A DNA stretch of 64,000 nucleotides from JANPLD01 sp964445765 (GTDB lineage Bacteria > Pseudomonadota > Alphaproteobacteria > Rickettsiales > UBA8987), in assembly GCA_964445765.1 (NCBI GenBank), contig CAYULD010000003.1:1-64000 (forward strand), read 5' to 3'. Position 1 is the stretch's first letter, and each line of letters starts with the position of its first letter. The notes under the pieces were generated by a model that worked only from the letters and a program-made list of their open reading frames with translations, searched no databases and was not told the origin of the DNA. The position numbers and the translations under genes are program-made. Shown piece after piece: positions 17,682 to 25,309 of the stretch.

Positions 17682-18362
17682 ATGGCAACAGACTTAAAAA
17701 ACCATACAGTTACAGCTTTTGATCAAGATTTGAAAAAAATCAATAAAAGCCTTTATGATATGAATGAATTGGTTACTGATTCTATGAAATTATTCAAGCA
17801 ATCAATCAGCAATCAAACGGTTGAATATATCCAAAATGTTCGTGATATTGATTCTAAAATCAATGAAATTGAAAAACAGGTTGAGAGATTATCTACTAAT
17901 ATAATCGCTCTTAGGCACCCAATGGCAGTGGATTTAAGATTTGTAATATCTGCCATTAAAGTTTCAACAATGGTTGAAAGGCAAGGCGATATTATTGAAA
18001 AAGCAGTTAGAAAAATCCCTGCGATTGATCCTAAATTAATGCCACTTTATCAGCCTCAGCTTGAAGAGATTGCAAATATTATTATTGAAATGTTATCTCA
18101 TGCAATCAAGGGTTTTAATGAGCAAGATGTTCTTGAAGCCAATAGAGTTTGGCGTTTAGAAGATAAAGTTGATGATTTCTGCGATGCTTTATTTGATAGA
18201 ATAAAATCAGATATTAGAAGCAACCCACTAGATGTTGATCACTATATCTCACTTTTACTAGTGGTAAGAGCATTAGAAAGAATGGGAGATTACTGCACAA
18301 AAATCACCAAAGCCCTGCATTATGTTACTTCTGGTGAGAGAGTTTCAGAAAAAGATTTTTAA
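17682..18362 (+). CDS. phoU: Phosphate uptake regulator PhoU
   Basis: Cytoplasmic regulator that modulates PstSCAB and PhoR signalling according to phosphate. 226 residues, all-helical with two three-helix bundles. The repeated metal-binding motifs are visible as RDIDSKINEIE...R and the EDKVDDFCD / RALERMGDYCTKI region in the second half. It stands alone: no pst or phoB/phoR gene is adjacent, whereas phoU usually follows pstB. Confidence 0.93.
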   Translation: MATDLKNHTVTAFDQDLKKINKSLYDMNELVTDSMKLFKQSISNQTVEYIQNVRDIDSKINEIEKQVERLSTNIIALRHPMAVDLRFVISAIKVSTMVERQGDIIEKAVRKIPAIDPKLMPLYQPQLEEIANIIIEMLSHAIKGFNEQDVLEANRVWRLEDKVDDFCDALFDRIKSDIRSNPLDVDHYISLLLVVRALERMGDYCTKITKALHYVTSGERVSEKDF

Positions 18363-18462
18363 TATCATTATATCATTTCTCTTTACTAAAATTGTTCTTT
18401 ATGCTAAGAAACTAGCCACTATAGGGGTTGGTTTGGGAGAATTAACTTTATAAAATTTCAAT

Positions 18463-18467
18463 AGAGG
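18463..18467 (+). promoter_or_regulatory. Ribosome binding site of the RTX protein gene
   Basis: AGAGG, five bases before the ATG at 18473. It is one of the clearer Shine-Dalgarno sequences in the window and fixes the start. Confidence 0.6.
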
Positions 18468-18472
18468 TTTTT

Positions 18473-19582
18473 ATGACAATTCTTGGCACAGCAAACGGGC
18501 AAACCCTTAAAGGCACTGATAATGATGATGTTTTTGATAATGGGGGCTTTTTAGTTAGAATTGATGCCCTTGCAGGAAATGACGATATTACGCTCACTAA
18601 CACAAATTACCCAGCAAATACTAGAAGATATAGTCGCGTTGATGCAGGAGATGGCGATGATAAAGTTACAGGCTCTGACTCTAAAGATTCTATCCGTGCT
18701 GGTGCAGGTAATGATTTGATAATTGCCAATGATGGTAATGATTATATTCGCTCTGGCGTTTCTGATTCCGCAGGCTCTGCAATATCATATAATGGTTTTA
18801 ATTTTACTGGAGATGTTATTGATGCAGGTGCAGGTGATGATAGAATAATTGTTGATGATACTGCAACTGCCATAGTTTTTGGTGGCGATGGCAATGATAG
18901 AATCAGCCTTAGAACAAGCACTAATGGAAATATTGTTGAGGCTGGAAATGGCGATGATAGAGTTACTGGAAGCAGAGGAAGCGATAATATAAAAGCACAA
19001 GCTGGAAATGATAGGGTTAATTCTAGAGATGGTGATGATGAAATTGATGCAGGTGAAGGCGATGATAGAATTAGAGGTGGTAAAGGCAATGACAAGTTAA
19101 AAGGTGCCGAAGGTGCTGATAGGTTAAACGGAAACTCTGGTGATGATGAAATAATGGGCGGTGATGGTGATGATAAAATTTATGGCGGTAGCGGTAATGA
19201 TATATTAGATGGTGAAACTGGAAATGATGAAATTTATGCTGGCGGTGGTGATGACACTATAAGAGGTGGCGATGGTGATGACTACATAAAAGGCGGTTTT
19301 GGAAATGATTTTATTAGTGGTGGGCTTGGTAATGATATTCTTATAGGTGGTAGTGGCAATGATATTTTTGCCTTTGATTTTACTGCAAGTGGCGAGAAAG
19401 ATATTATTAAAGGCTTCCGCAATGGTGATAAAATTGCCCTTAATGCAGGCATAGATTTCAATGATTTAGTTATTGTTAAAACTGGCTCTTTATCTGAAAT
19501 TACATTACCTGATGGGCAAATTATTGAAGTTACAACTTCATTTAGCTCCCCTCTAGATGCTGATGATTTTACTACATTGTAG
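18473..19582 (+). CDS. RTX calcium-binding repeat protein, 369 aa
   Basis: Almost the whole protein is glycine/aspartate nonapeptides of the GGxGxDxx(L/I) type, about 19 units from residue 55 to about 300 (for example YGGSGNDIL, RGGDGDDYI). These fold into calcium-filled beta-rolls once outside the cell. The N-terminal TILGTANGQTLKGTDNDD is a further repeat-like start. The C-terminal ~70 residues have the capping pattern DIIKGFRNGDKIAL and end in DADDFTTL, consistent with an uncleaved type I secretion signal. No N-terminal signal peptide and no enzyme domain. No T1SS genes are in the window. A surface or S-layer-like role is possible but not shown. Confidence 0.9.
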   Translation: MTILGTANGQTLKGTDNDDVFDNGGFLVRIDALAGNDDITLTNTNYPANTRRYSRVDAGDGDDKVTGSDSKDSIRAGAGNDLIIANDGNDYIRSGVSDSAGSAISYNGFNFTGDVIDAGAGDDRIIVDDTATAIVFGGDGNDRISLRTSTNGNIVEAGNGDDRVTGSRGSDNIKAQAGNDRVNSRDGDDEIDAGEGDDRIRGGKGNDKLKGAEGADRLNGNSGDDEIMGGDGDDKIYGGSGNDILDGETGNDEIYAGGGDDTIRGGDGDDYIKGGFGNDFISGGLGNDILIGGSGNDIFAFDFTASGEKDIIKGFRNGDKIALNAGIDFNDLVIVKTGSLSEITLPDGQIIEVTTSFSSPLDADDFTTL

Positions 19583-19623
19583 AAGTAAACTTACATAGAA
19601 TTTTTACTGTTTTCTTAGTATTC

Positions 19624-20127
19624 TTATTTATAAGTAAGCCAGCTGTGGTGGCTATTCCAGTCATTTATAATTTGTAATTTGAGGTTAAATTCTTTTGCGA
19701 ATTTATCTATTTGCTTTACATTTTCAGGCCATTTGGGGCTGTAATCATCACCTGAAAATATGCCCCCATTTTTTACTTTTGGAAACCAATCATACAGGGT
19801 TTTGCCTTGCTCTTGACCAGTATGAGCATAGCCATCAATATAAATAAAATCAAAGAATTTATCGGGGAATTTTGTTGCTGCCTCATCAAAACGCATTCTA
19901 ATAATTTTGCTTCTTTTGCCAAATTTTTTAAGCCGAGTTTTAGCCTCTAGAAATTCAGCTTCATTATGCCCCCTATCACCAGCGTAGGCATCAATGCTAT
20001 AAAGGGTTTTAAGTGAGGATTTTTCAAGTAATTTTTCAGAAAATTTGCCCTTTGCTACACCAAGCTCAAGCCCTATTCCATTAGGTTTTATTAATTTTGT
20101 AATTTCATCTCTTGATGATAAAATCAT
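19624..20127 (-). CDS. Class I SAM-dependent methyltransferase
   Basis: About 167 residues with a Rossmann methyltransferase core. Motif I is GLELGVAKGKFSEKLL, then TLYSIDAYAGD (motif II acidic residue), and DFIYIDGYAHTGQ, the post-II region typical of the Methyltransf_24 group that often acts on sugars or small molecules. The ATG at 20127 is preferred over a TTG two codons upstream (20133). The substrate cannot be told. It sits between the convergent RTX gene and dnaE on the same strand as dnaE. Confidence 0.8.
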   Translation of the reverse strand: MILSSRDEITKLIKPNGIGLELGVAKGKFSEKLLEKSSLKTLYSIDAYAGDRGHNEAEFLEAKTRLKKFGKRSKIIRMRFDEAATKFPDKFFDFIYIDGYAHTGQEQGKTLYDWFPKVKNGGIFSGDDYSPKWPENVKQIDKFAKEFNLKLQIINDWNSHHSWLTYK

Positions 20128-20186
20128 AATCAATTTTAATTAGAAAAACCGAGTTGCTATAGATAACAACACTCAAAAAACAGATG

Positions 20187-23100
20187 TTATTTTTTATAAA
20201 TATTATGGGTTTTGATTTCTAAATTATCATTTGCTGCTAAAAATTTTTGATTGAGGTAAACCCCTTCTGGCAATTTAATTTTAACCATAACGCCGTTTTC
20301 TGATTTTACATTTAATATAAGAGATATTTTGCCAAAATCATTTTCAGTTTCTGAAAAATTTTTAAGCGAATTCAAATCAAGATTTTTTATTTCATTTTCT
20401 GAAATTTCAATTTCTGCAATCATATTTTGGTTAGAAAAATAATCTTGAGCGGTGCTAATTTCATTAGCGATAATTCTAAAACCGCCTTCATCACGCCTTG
20501 CATCAACATTAACCACTAAGGCTTGGGAAGATTCCAATAAATCTCTAGCTTTATTAATTAAACTTTCTTCAAAAATGTTAATTTCTATCATTCCAGTTGG
20601 GTCAGAGAGGTTAAAATAAGTGAAGCGTCTGCCAGCTCTAGAGCGATGCACAACACGGCTGGCAACACCAATTAAATTCATTCTAATACCAGCTTGATAA
20701 ATTCTTTTTCCAGTTTCTGGGTTAATTTGTGCCTCATTAGAAATTGGCACTTTATCTTCTAAACTTTCTATTAAAGTAAAAACTTCTTTGGGTAAAATTT
20801 TTAAGTAAGATTTAACTGGGTGGTTTTCTAAGAAAAAGCCGATTGCCTCAAATTCTTTTTGGGTTTTATCTTTATCATTCCAATCTGAAATATTATTTAA
20901 TTTAATTTCTCTGCTAGAATTATTTTCTTCAATAACGCCAAAAAGGCTAACTTGTGGGGCGTTTTTTTCTTCAATTATGGCTTGATTAAATTTGCAAATT
21001 ATTTGTGCATCTTCAACAATTTGCTTTCTATTGGGGTGAATTTCATCAAAACCGCCACTCATTGCTAAAGATTCAATTTGCCTTTTATTAATTACATTTG
21101 AGCTAACATTATTTACAAAATCAGTTAGCGATTTGAATTTTTTATTAGGTAAAGCCTCACGATTTTTAACTAGCTCAATCATTGCATCAACACCAACATT
21201 CTTTAACGCACCTAAAGCATAACGAATTGCTTTTTTGCCGTTAGGCAATTTCTCAACTATAAAATAAGCGGAAGATTTATTGATATTTGGGGGCAGAACT
21301 TCAATATTTAATTTGCGAGCTTCTTCACGAAATAGTAATAATTTATCAGTATCAGTGAACATTTGATTCATAGAGCAAGCCAAAAATTCAGCAGGGTAAT
21401 GTGCTTTAAGATAGGCGGTTTGATAGCCAATAACTGCATAAGCCGCCGCGTGAGATTTGTTAAAGCCATAACCTGCAAATTTGGCAACTAATTCAAAAAT
21501 TTCTTCTGCTTTTTTCTTATCAATTTTATTAGCAACTGCACCTGAGACGAATTTTTCACATTGGGCATCCATCTCTGCTTTAATTTTTTTACCCATCGCA
21601 CGACGAAGTAAATCTGCACCGCCTAGCGTATAACCACCCATAATTTGGGCTATTTGCATAACTTGTTCTTGATAAATAATAACGCCGTAAGTTTCTTTAA
21701 GGCAGGCTTCAAGAATAGGGTGCATATAATCTGGCTTTTCTTTGCCAAGTTTGCAGGCTATATATTTTGGAATATTTTCCATAGGGCCGGGGCGATAAAG
21801 AGAAATTAATGCGATAATATCTTCAATGCTATCTATTTTCATTTTTCGCATTGAGTCTCTCATACCGGCAGATTCCATCTGAAACACGCCAACGCCTTTA
21901 CCTTCCGCAAGCATTTCATAGGTTTTTTTGTCATCTAAAGTAATTGCGTCTATATCTATTTCAACGCCCTCATTTTGCTTTATCATTTCTATGGTTTTAG
22001 AAATAAGCGTTAGGGTTTTTAGGCCTAAGAAGTCAAATTTTACAAGCCCTGCAGATTCACAATATTTCATTGAATATTGCGTTACTGGCATAGTAGATTC
22101 ACCATCTGAATAAAGCGGCACAATTTCAACTAAAGGCTTTGCACCAATCACAACGCCAGCCGCGTGGGTTGAGGCGTGGCGGTGCATACCTTCTAGCTTT
22201 AAGCCAATATCTATTAAATGTGCAATGGTTGGATCAGATTTTCTTTCCCTCTGCAAGTCGGGATCCATCTCAACTGCTTTTTCAAGTGTAACTGGCTCAA
22301 CAGGGTTAAAGGGAACCATTTTACAAATTCTATCTGTAACCGAATAAGGAATATCAAGCACCCTGCCGACATCTCTTAAAACTGCTCTTGCTTGCAGTTT
22401 TCCGAAAGTAATAATTTGTGCCACTCTATCAACGCCATATTTTTGTTGCACATAATTAATAACTTCACCGCGTCTTTCTTGGCAGAAATCTATATCAAAA
22501 TCTGGCATTGATACCCTTTCAGGGTTGAGGAATCTTTCAAAAAGTAAGCCAAATCTTAAAGGGTCTAGGTTGGTAATTTCCATTGCATAAGCAACCACTG
22601 AGCCTGCCCCTGAGCCTCTTCCCGGCCCTACGGGAATATTATTTTCTTTTGCCCATCTTATAAAATCAGAGACTATTAAAAAATATCCCGGAAATTGCAT
22701 TTTGCAAATAACTGAAATTTCAAATTCTAAGCGATCAAAATATTCTTTTAAGTTAGGGGTTTGGGTTTGAAGAGTTGGGCTTGGAGTGTTTTCAATTATT
22801 TTTTTTGCTTCATCTTCACTTATATTCAAACGCTTGCAAAGCCCTTTGAAGGCGACATCCCTAATTTCTTCTTCATCTGAACGCCCACCCAAAGTTGGAA
22901 ATTTAGGAAGCATAGGTGCAACTTCTTTAGGAGAAAAACTACAAGAAATTGCAATTTTAACGCTATTTTCAAGGGCTTCTGGCAGATCAGAAAAAATCTC
23001 CACCATTTCTTCTTGTGACTTAAAATATTGCTCTTCAAAATATTTTCTGCGATTCTCATCTGAAACTTTATGGCCTTCTGCAATACACATTAAAATATCT

Positions 23101-23762
23101 TGTGCTTCATACATTTCACGGCTTGAAAATAAAACATTGTTAGTTGCAACAATTGGTAGGTTTTTCTTGATTGCAAAATCAAGTAAAATTTCTTCGGTGC
23201 TTTCTTGCTTTTCTTGCCCAAAGCGATTTAATTCAATATATAAATTATCTGTGAAAATATTTTTGAGTTTATCTAAAATTTCTTCAGCTTTTTCTTTTTG
23301 CCCTTCCCTAATATTTTTATCTAAAACGCCATTAAAACCGCCCGTTAAACAGATTAATCCTGTGCTATTTTCAGCAATTTCATTAATGGTTATAATTGGG
23401 TTTTCTTTATCATTTCCTTTAAGAAAACTATCACTAACAAGTTTAAGTAAGTTAAGATAGCCTTCCTCATTTTTTGCCAGTAAAAGAATTTTATAATTCT
23501 GATTATTATTGTTATTTTTGTGGATAATTTCCTCTCTCTGAAAGGCAAAATTAGCCTCAACCCCAGCAATTAACTGCACGCCAGATTTTGCACAATAAAT
23601 TGCAGTTTCAAGCAGGCCAAATAAATTGCAACTATCAGTAATTGCAACTGCGGGCATATTATTTTTTGCACATAATTTACCAATTTCATCAACTTTAATT
23701 GCACCTTCTGAAAGGGAATATGAGCTATGCAATCTTAGATGTATAAATTTAGGATAATTCAT
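20187..23762 (-). CDS. dnaE: DNA polymerase III alpha subunit
   Basis: Replicative polymerase catalytic subunit. 1191 residues, normal for DnaE. N-terminal PHP domain (FIHLRLHSSYSLSEGAI at 7-23, then AITDSCNLFG), polymerase core with GPGRGSGAGS (about 379-388) and catalytic Asp pair in MPDFDIDF (Asp421, Asp423), the YQEQVMQIAQIMGGYTLG thumb/finger region, and the NKSHAAAYAVIGYQTAYLK stretch. A C-terminal OB-fold follows (about 1000-1090). The whole frame is intact. Divergent from the small unknown gene at 23841 with 78 bp between starts. Confidence 0.97.
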   Translation of the reverse strand: MNYPKFIHLRLHSSYSLSEGAIKVDEIGKLCAKNNMPAVAITDSCNLFGLLETAIYCAKSGVQLIAGVEANFAFQREEIIHKNNNNNQNYKILLLAKNEEGYLNLLKLVSDSFLKGNDKENPIITINEIAENSTGLICLTGGFNGVLDKNIREGQKEKAEEILDKLKNIFTDNLYIELNRFGQEKQESTEEILLDFAIKKNLPIVATNNVLFSSREMYEAQDILMCIAEGHKVSDENRRKYFEEQYFKSQEEMVEIFSDLPEALENSVKIAISCSFSPKEVAPMLPKFPTLGGRSDEEEIRDVAFKGLCKRLNISEDEAKKIIENTPSPTLQTQTPNLKEYFDRLEFEISVICKMQFPGYFLIVSDFIRWAKENNIPVGPGRGSGAGSVVAYAMEITNLDPLRFGLLFERFLNPERVSMPDFDIDFCQERRGEVINYVQQKYGVDRVAQIITFGKLQARAVLRDVGRVLDIPYSVTDRICKMVPFNPVEPVTLEKAVEMDPDLQRERKSDPTIAHLIDIGLKLEGMHRHASTHAAGVVIGAKPLVEIVPLYSDGESTMPVTQYSMKYCESAGLVKFDFLGLKTLTLISKTIEMIKQNEGVEIDIDAITLDDKKTYEMLAEGKGVGVFQMESAGMRDSMRKMKIDSIEDIIALISLYRPGPMENIPKYIACKLGKEKPDYMHPILEACLKETYGVIIYQEQVMQIAQIMGGYTLGGADLLRRAMGKKIKAEMDAQCEKFVSGAVANKIDKKKAEEIFELVAKFAGYGFNKSHAAAYAVIGYQTAYLKAHYPAEFLACSMNQMFTDTDKLLLFREEARKLNIEVLPPNINKSSAYFIVEKLPNGKKAIRYALGALKNVGVDAMIELVKNREALPNKKFKSLTDFVNNVSSNVINKRQIESLAMSGGFDEIHPNRKQIVEDAQIICKFNQAIIEEKNAPQVSLFGVIEENNSSREIKLNNISDWNDKDKTQKEFEAIGFFLENHPVKSYLKILPKEVFTLIESLEDKVPISNEAQINPETGKRIYQAGIRMNLIGVASRVVHRSRAGRRFTYFNLSDPTGMIEINIFEESLINKARDLLESSQALVVNVDARRDEGGFRIIANEISTAQDYFSNQNMIAEIEISENEIKNLDLNSLKNFSETENDFGKISLILNVKSENGVMVKIKLPEGVYLNQKFLAANDNLEIKTHNIYKK

Positions 23763-23840
23763 TTTGAAATATGAAGTAAATATTGGTATAGTAAGAAATA
23801 ATAACTTTCTTAATATTACTTGTAAATAAAACTTGTTCTT

Positions 23841-24230
23841 GTGAGTGAAGATAAATTAAAAAATACTATAAATTCTAAGCCAGAAGTTAAAACTGAAATT
23901 AACCAATGGCAAGCAAGGCATTCACCACTTGATGAAAATCTGCATATAAAATATAACCCTTCTGAAAAAGGTGCGAAAACCCATTTAGAAGCAATTCTTG
24001 CTGATGTTAATGAAAATAATAAAGCTATTGAAGAACATCTAAACCAAGAATTTATGCTTAAAAATATCGCCTTAGAAAATCTTAATGTTTTGGGTGATTT
24101 GGGGGAGATTGGCATTGGTAAGGTTTTTCATAGCAAAACAGATGCTGAGAAGGAAAGAAAACACCAAGAGGAGCTCAAAAGACAAAGGGAAACAGAGGCT
24201 CATAATAAAAATAGGGATTTTAAGCCCTAA
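23841..24230 (+). CDS. Hypothetical protein, 129 aa
   Basis: Not recognised. It starts with GTG and codes for a hydrophilic, charged, probably helical cytoplasmic protein; the last ~35 residues (KERKHQEELKRQRETEAHN) are a likely coiled coil. A short hydrophobic patch (about 81-95, with VLGDLGEIGIGKVF) breaks the helix. It ends directly in front of the first 134-bp repeat. Codon use matches the neighbours, but there is no independent support that it is expressed. Confidence 0.55.
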   Translation: MSEDKLKNTINSKPEVKTEINQWQARHSPLDENLHIKYNPSEKGAKTHLEAILADVNENNKAIEEHLNQEFMLKNIALENLNVLGDLGEIGIGKVFHSKTDAEKERKHQEELKRQRETEAHNKNRDFKP

Positions 24231-24232
24231 AA

Positions 24233-24399
24233 GGGAGTGTTCGCTATTTATAGATTGTCATCGCCCGAGTTGCGTAGCAACTATAGGGCGATCCATTAAA
24301 CTATTGATTTGGATTACCCTATAATTTTTCTAAAGATTGATATCTTTATAAAAATTCGGGTAATGACAGTTCCATCTATGTATGGTTAACACTTCCCCC
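24233..24399. mobile_element. MITE-like element, copy A (with 134-bp core)
   Basis: A ~167-bp non-coding element whose ends form an imperfect inverted repeat: left GGGAGTGTTCGCTATTTATA, right (reverse complement) GGGGAAGTGTTAACCATACA. The core 24236-24369 differs at only 6 of 134 positions from copy B at 24920-25053. It contains hairpin 1 (TCGCCC, GAGTTGC / GCAAC, GGGCGA) and hairpin 2 (ATTACCC, AATTTTT / AAAAATT, GGGTAAT). No coding capacity. Terminal inverted repeats plus near-identical copies suggest a non-autonomous mobile element; no transposase is seen. Confidence 0.7.
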
Positions 24400-24409
24400 T
24401 AAAAATCTG

Positions 24410-24437
24410 TTGACTAACCCTAAAAAAGCTATATTAC
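24410..24437 (+). promoter_or_regulatory. Candidate promoter of rpmB
   Basis: TTGACT at 24410-24415 is close to the sigma-70 -35 box. TATATT at 24430-24435 gives a 14-base spacer and overlapping TATTAC at 24432-24437 gives 16 bases. It lies just past the end of element A and 30 bases before the rpmB start, with AGG as a weak ribosome site about 7 bases before the ATG. Confidence 0.4.
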
Positions 24438-24467
24438 CGCTGATAATTAACGAAAATAGGTAAAAAA

Positions 24468-24764
24468 ATGCCTGCTAGATGTAAAATCACAAATAAAAAA
24501 CTTTCTGTTGGTCATAAAGTTTCACATTCTAATATCAAAACTAAAAGAACTTTTAGGGTTAATTTGCAAACCTTATCATTCTTTAGTGATGCTCTGAACA
24601 GCTCTGTTAGGCTTTCTGTTGCTACTAGCACAATCAGAACTATTGAAAAAAATGGCGGTTTAGATGCGTATTTATTAAATTCGGCTTCTAAAAACCTTTC
24701 TGATGAAGCTAAAATTCTTAGAAAACGCATCAGGAAAACTCTTGAAAAGAAAGCATCTGCTTAA
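24468..24764 (+). CDS. rpmB: 50S ribosomal protein L28
   Basis: 98-residue ribosomal large-subunit protein. The N-terminal MPARCKITNKKLSVGHKVSH and following KTKRTFRVNLQ match L28; alphaproteobacterial L28 proteins are about 90-100 residues, longer than the 78 of E. coli, and this one fits. The C-terminal basic helix KILRKRIRKTLEKK is typical. It is monocistronic, without rpmG, and lies between two near-identical non-coding repeats, so its promoter and terminator regions are partly made of repeat DNA. Confidence 0.95.
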   Translation: MPARCKITNKKLSVGHKVSHSNIKTKRTFRVNLQTLSFFSDALNSSVRLSVATSTIRTIEKNGGLDAYLLNSASKNLSDEAKILRKRIRKTLEKKASA

Positions 24765-24841
24765 TAGCCATTATTGCTCTCTTTAATTATCCTTTTCGCA
24801 AAAGCGTAAATCACTATAGTAAATTAGGTTGATGTATGGTA

Positions 24842-24910
24842 TGTCGTCCTGACCCTAGAGCGAAGCGAAGGGGAAGGATCTTTAGATGTTTCGCTACGCT
24901 CAACATGACA
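24842..24910. repeat. Palindromic intergenic repeat, copy 2
   Basis: A 69-bp element starting TGTCGTCCTGACC and ending CTCAACATGACA; read in reverse the right arm is TGTCATGTTGAGCGTAGCGA, matching the left-arm pattern and copies 1 and 3. It contains the CGAAGCGAAG and GAAGGATCT blocks also found at 14194-14275. It lies directly between rpmB and MITE-like element B. Confidence 0.75.
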
Positions 24911-24917
24911 AACCTAG

Positions 24918-25077
24918 GAAGTGTTCACTATGTATAGATTGTCATCGCCCGAGTTGCATAGCAACTATAGGGCGATCCCTTAACCTATTGATTTGGATTA
25001 CCCTATAATTTTTCTAAAGATTAATATCTTTATAAAAATTCGGGTAATGACAGATATATCAATGTATAGCACTCCCC
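24918..25077. mobile_element. MITE-like element, copy B
   Basis: The second copy of the element at 24233-24399. Its core 24920-25053 differs at 6 of 134 positions from copy A, and the same two hairpins are kept. The ends, AAGTGTTCACTATGTATAG on the left and GGGGAGTGCTATACATTG on the right in reverse complement, are inverted repeats. It is in the same orientation as copy A, so the pair could recombine and delete rpmB. Confidence 0.7.
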
Positions 25078-25180
25078 AAACCTAAATCTAAAATACTATA
25101 GGCATTTTTTATTTATGATTTAGTGGAATGAATTGTTTGGTAGCTTCCGTTAAGCTAGATATTATAAAAGAAATCTCAAA

Positions 25181-25209
25181 TGTCACCCCGCAATAAATGC
25201 GGGGTGACA
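25181..25209. repeat. Perfect 12-bp-arm hairpin, GC-rich
   Basis: TGTCACCCCGCA, five-base loop ATAAA, then the exact complement TGCGGGGTGACA. It is much more GC-rich than its surroundings. It is not followed by a T run on either strand, so it is not a standard terminator. It shares the TGTCA/TGACA ends of the other repeats here and is probably another palindromic repeat family. Confidence 0.75.
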
Positions 25210-25309
25210 AGTAGTGGTTAAGGAGCTAATAAAATCTATGCTTACTGTACAATATTAGTTATTTAATGGCTATAAATCTAATTATCCCTCATCTTCCTAA
25301 TCCCTTAAA

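Larger units (their letters stand above)
24765..25309. other. Intergenic region of 545 bp filled with repeats
   Basis: No gene is visible. It holds, in order, the palindromic repeat copy 2 (24842-24910), MITE-like element B (24918-25077) and a perfect hairpin (25181-25209). The remaining ~200 bp, including 25210-25309 before the dehydrogenase stop, are AT-rich and show no ORF or RNA gene that I can support. Confidence 0.7.

Noticed and set aside
18742..19095. Minus-strand frames within the RTX gene
   Set aside because: Their Ser/Pro/Leu repeats are mirror images of the Gly/Asp repeats coding on the plus strand.
22786..23460. A 224-codon plus-strand frame antisense to dnaE
   Set aside because: It lies wholly within the firmly identified dnaE on the opposite strand, is Ser/Leu/Ile/Lys-biased as shadow frames of AT-rich genes are, and has no family motif.
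24233..25077. The repeated hairpins considered as a CRISPR array
   Set aside because: Only two long copies flank a ribosomal gene; there are no regularly spaced short repeats, spacers or cas genes.
25181..25209. Hairpin considered as a rho-independent terminator for rpmB or the dehydrogenase gene
   Set aside because: No T tract follows on either strand and it is over 100 bp from both stop codons; the repeat reading fits better.
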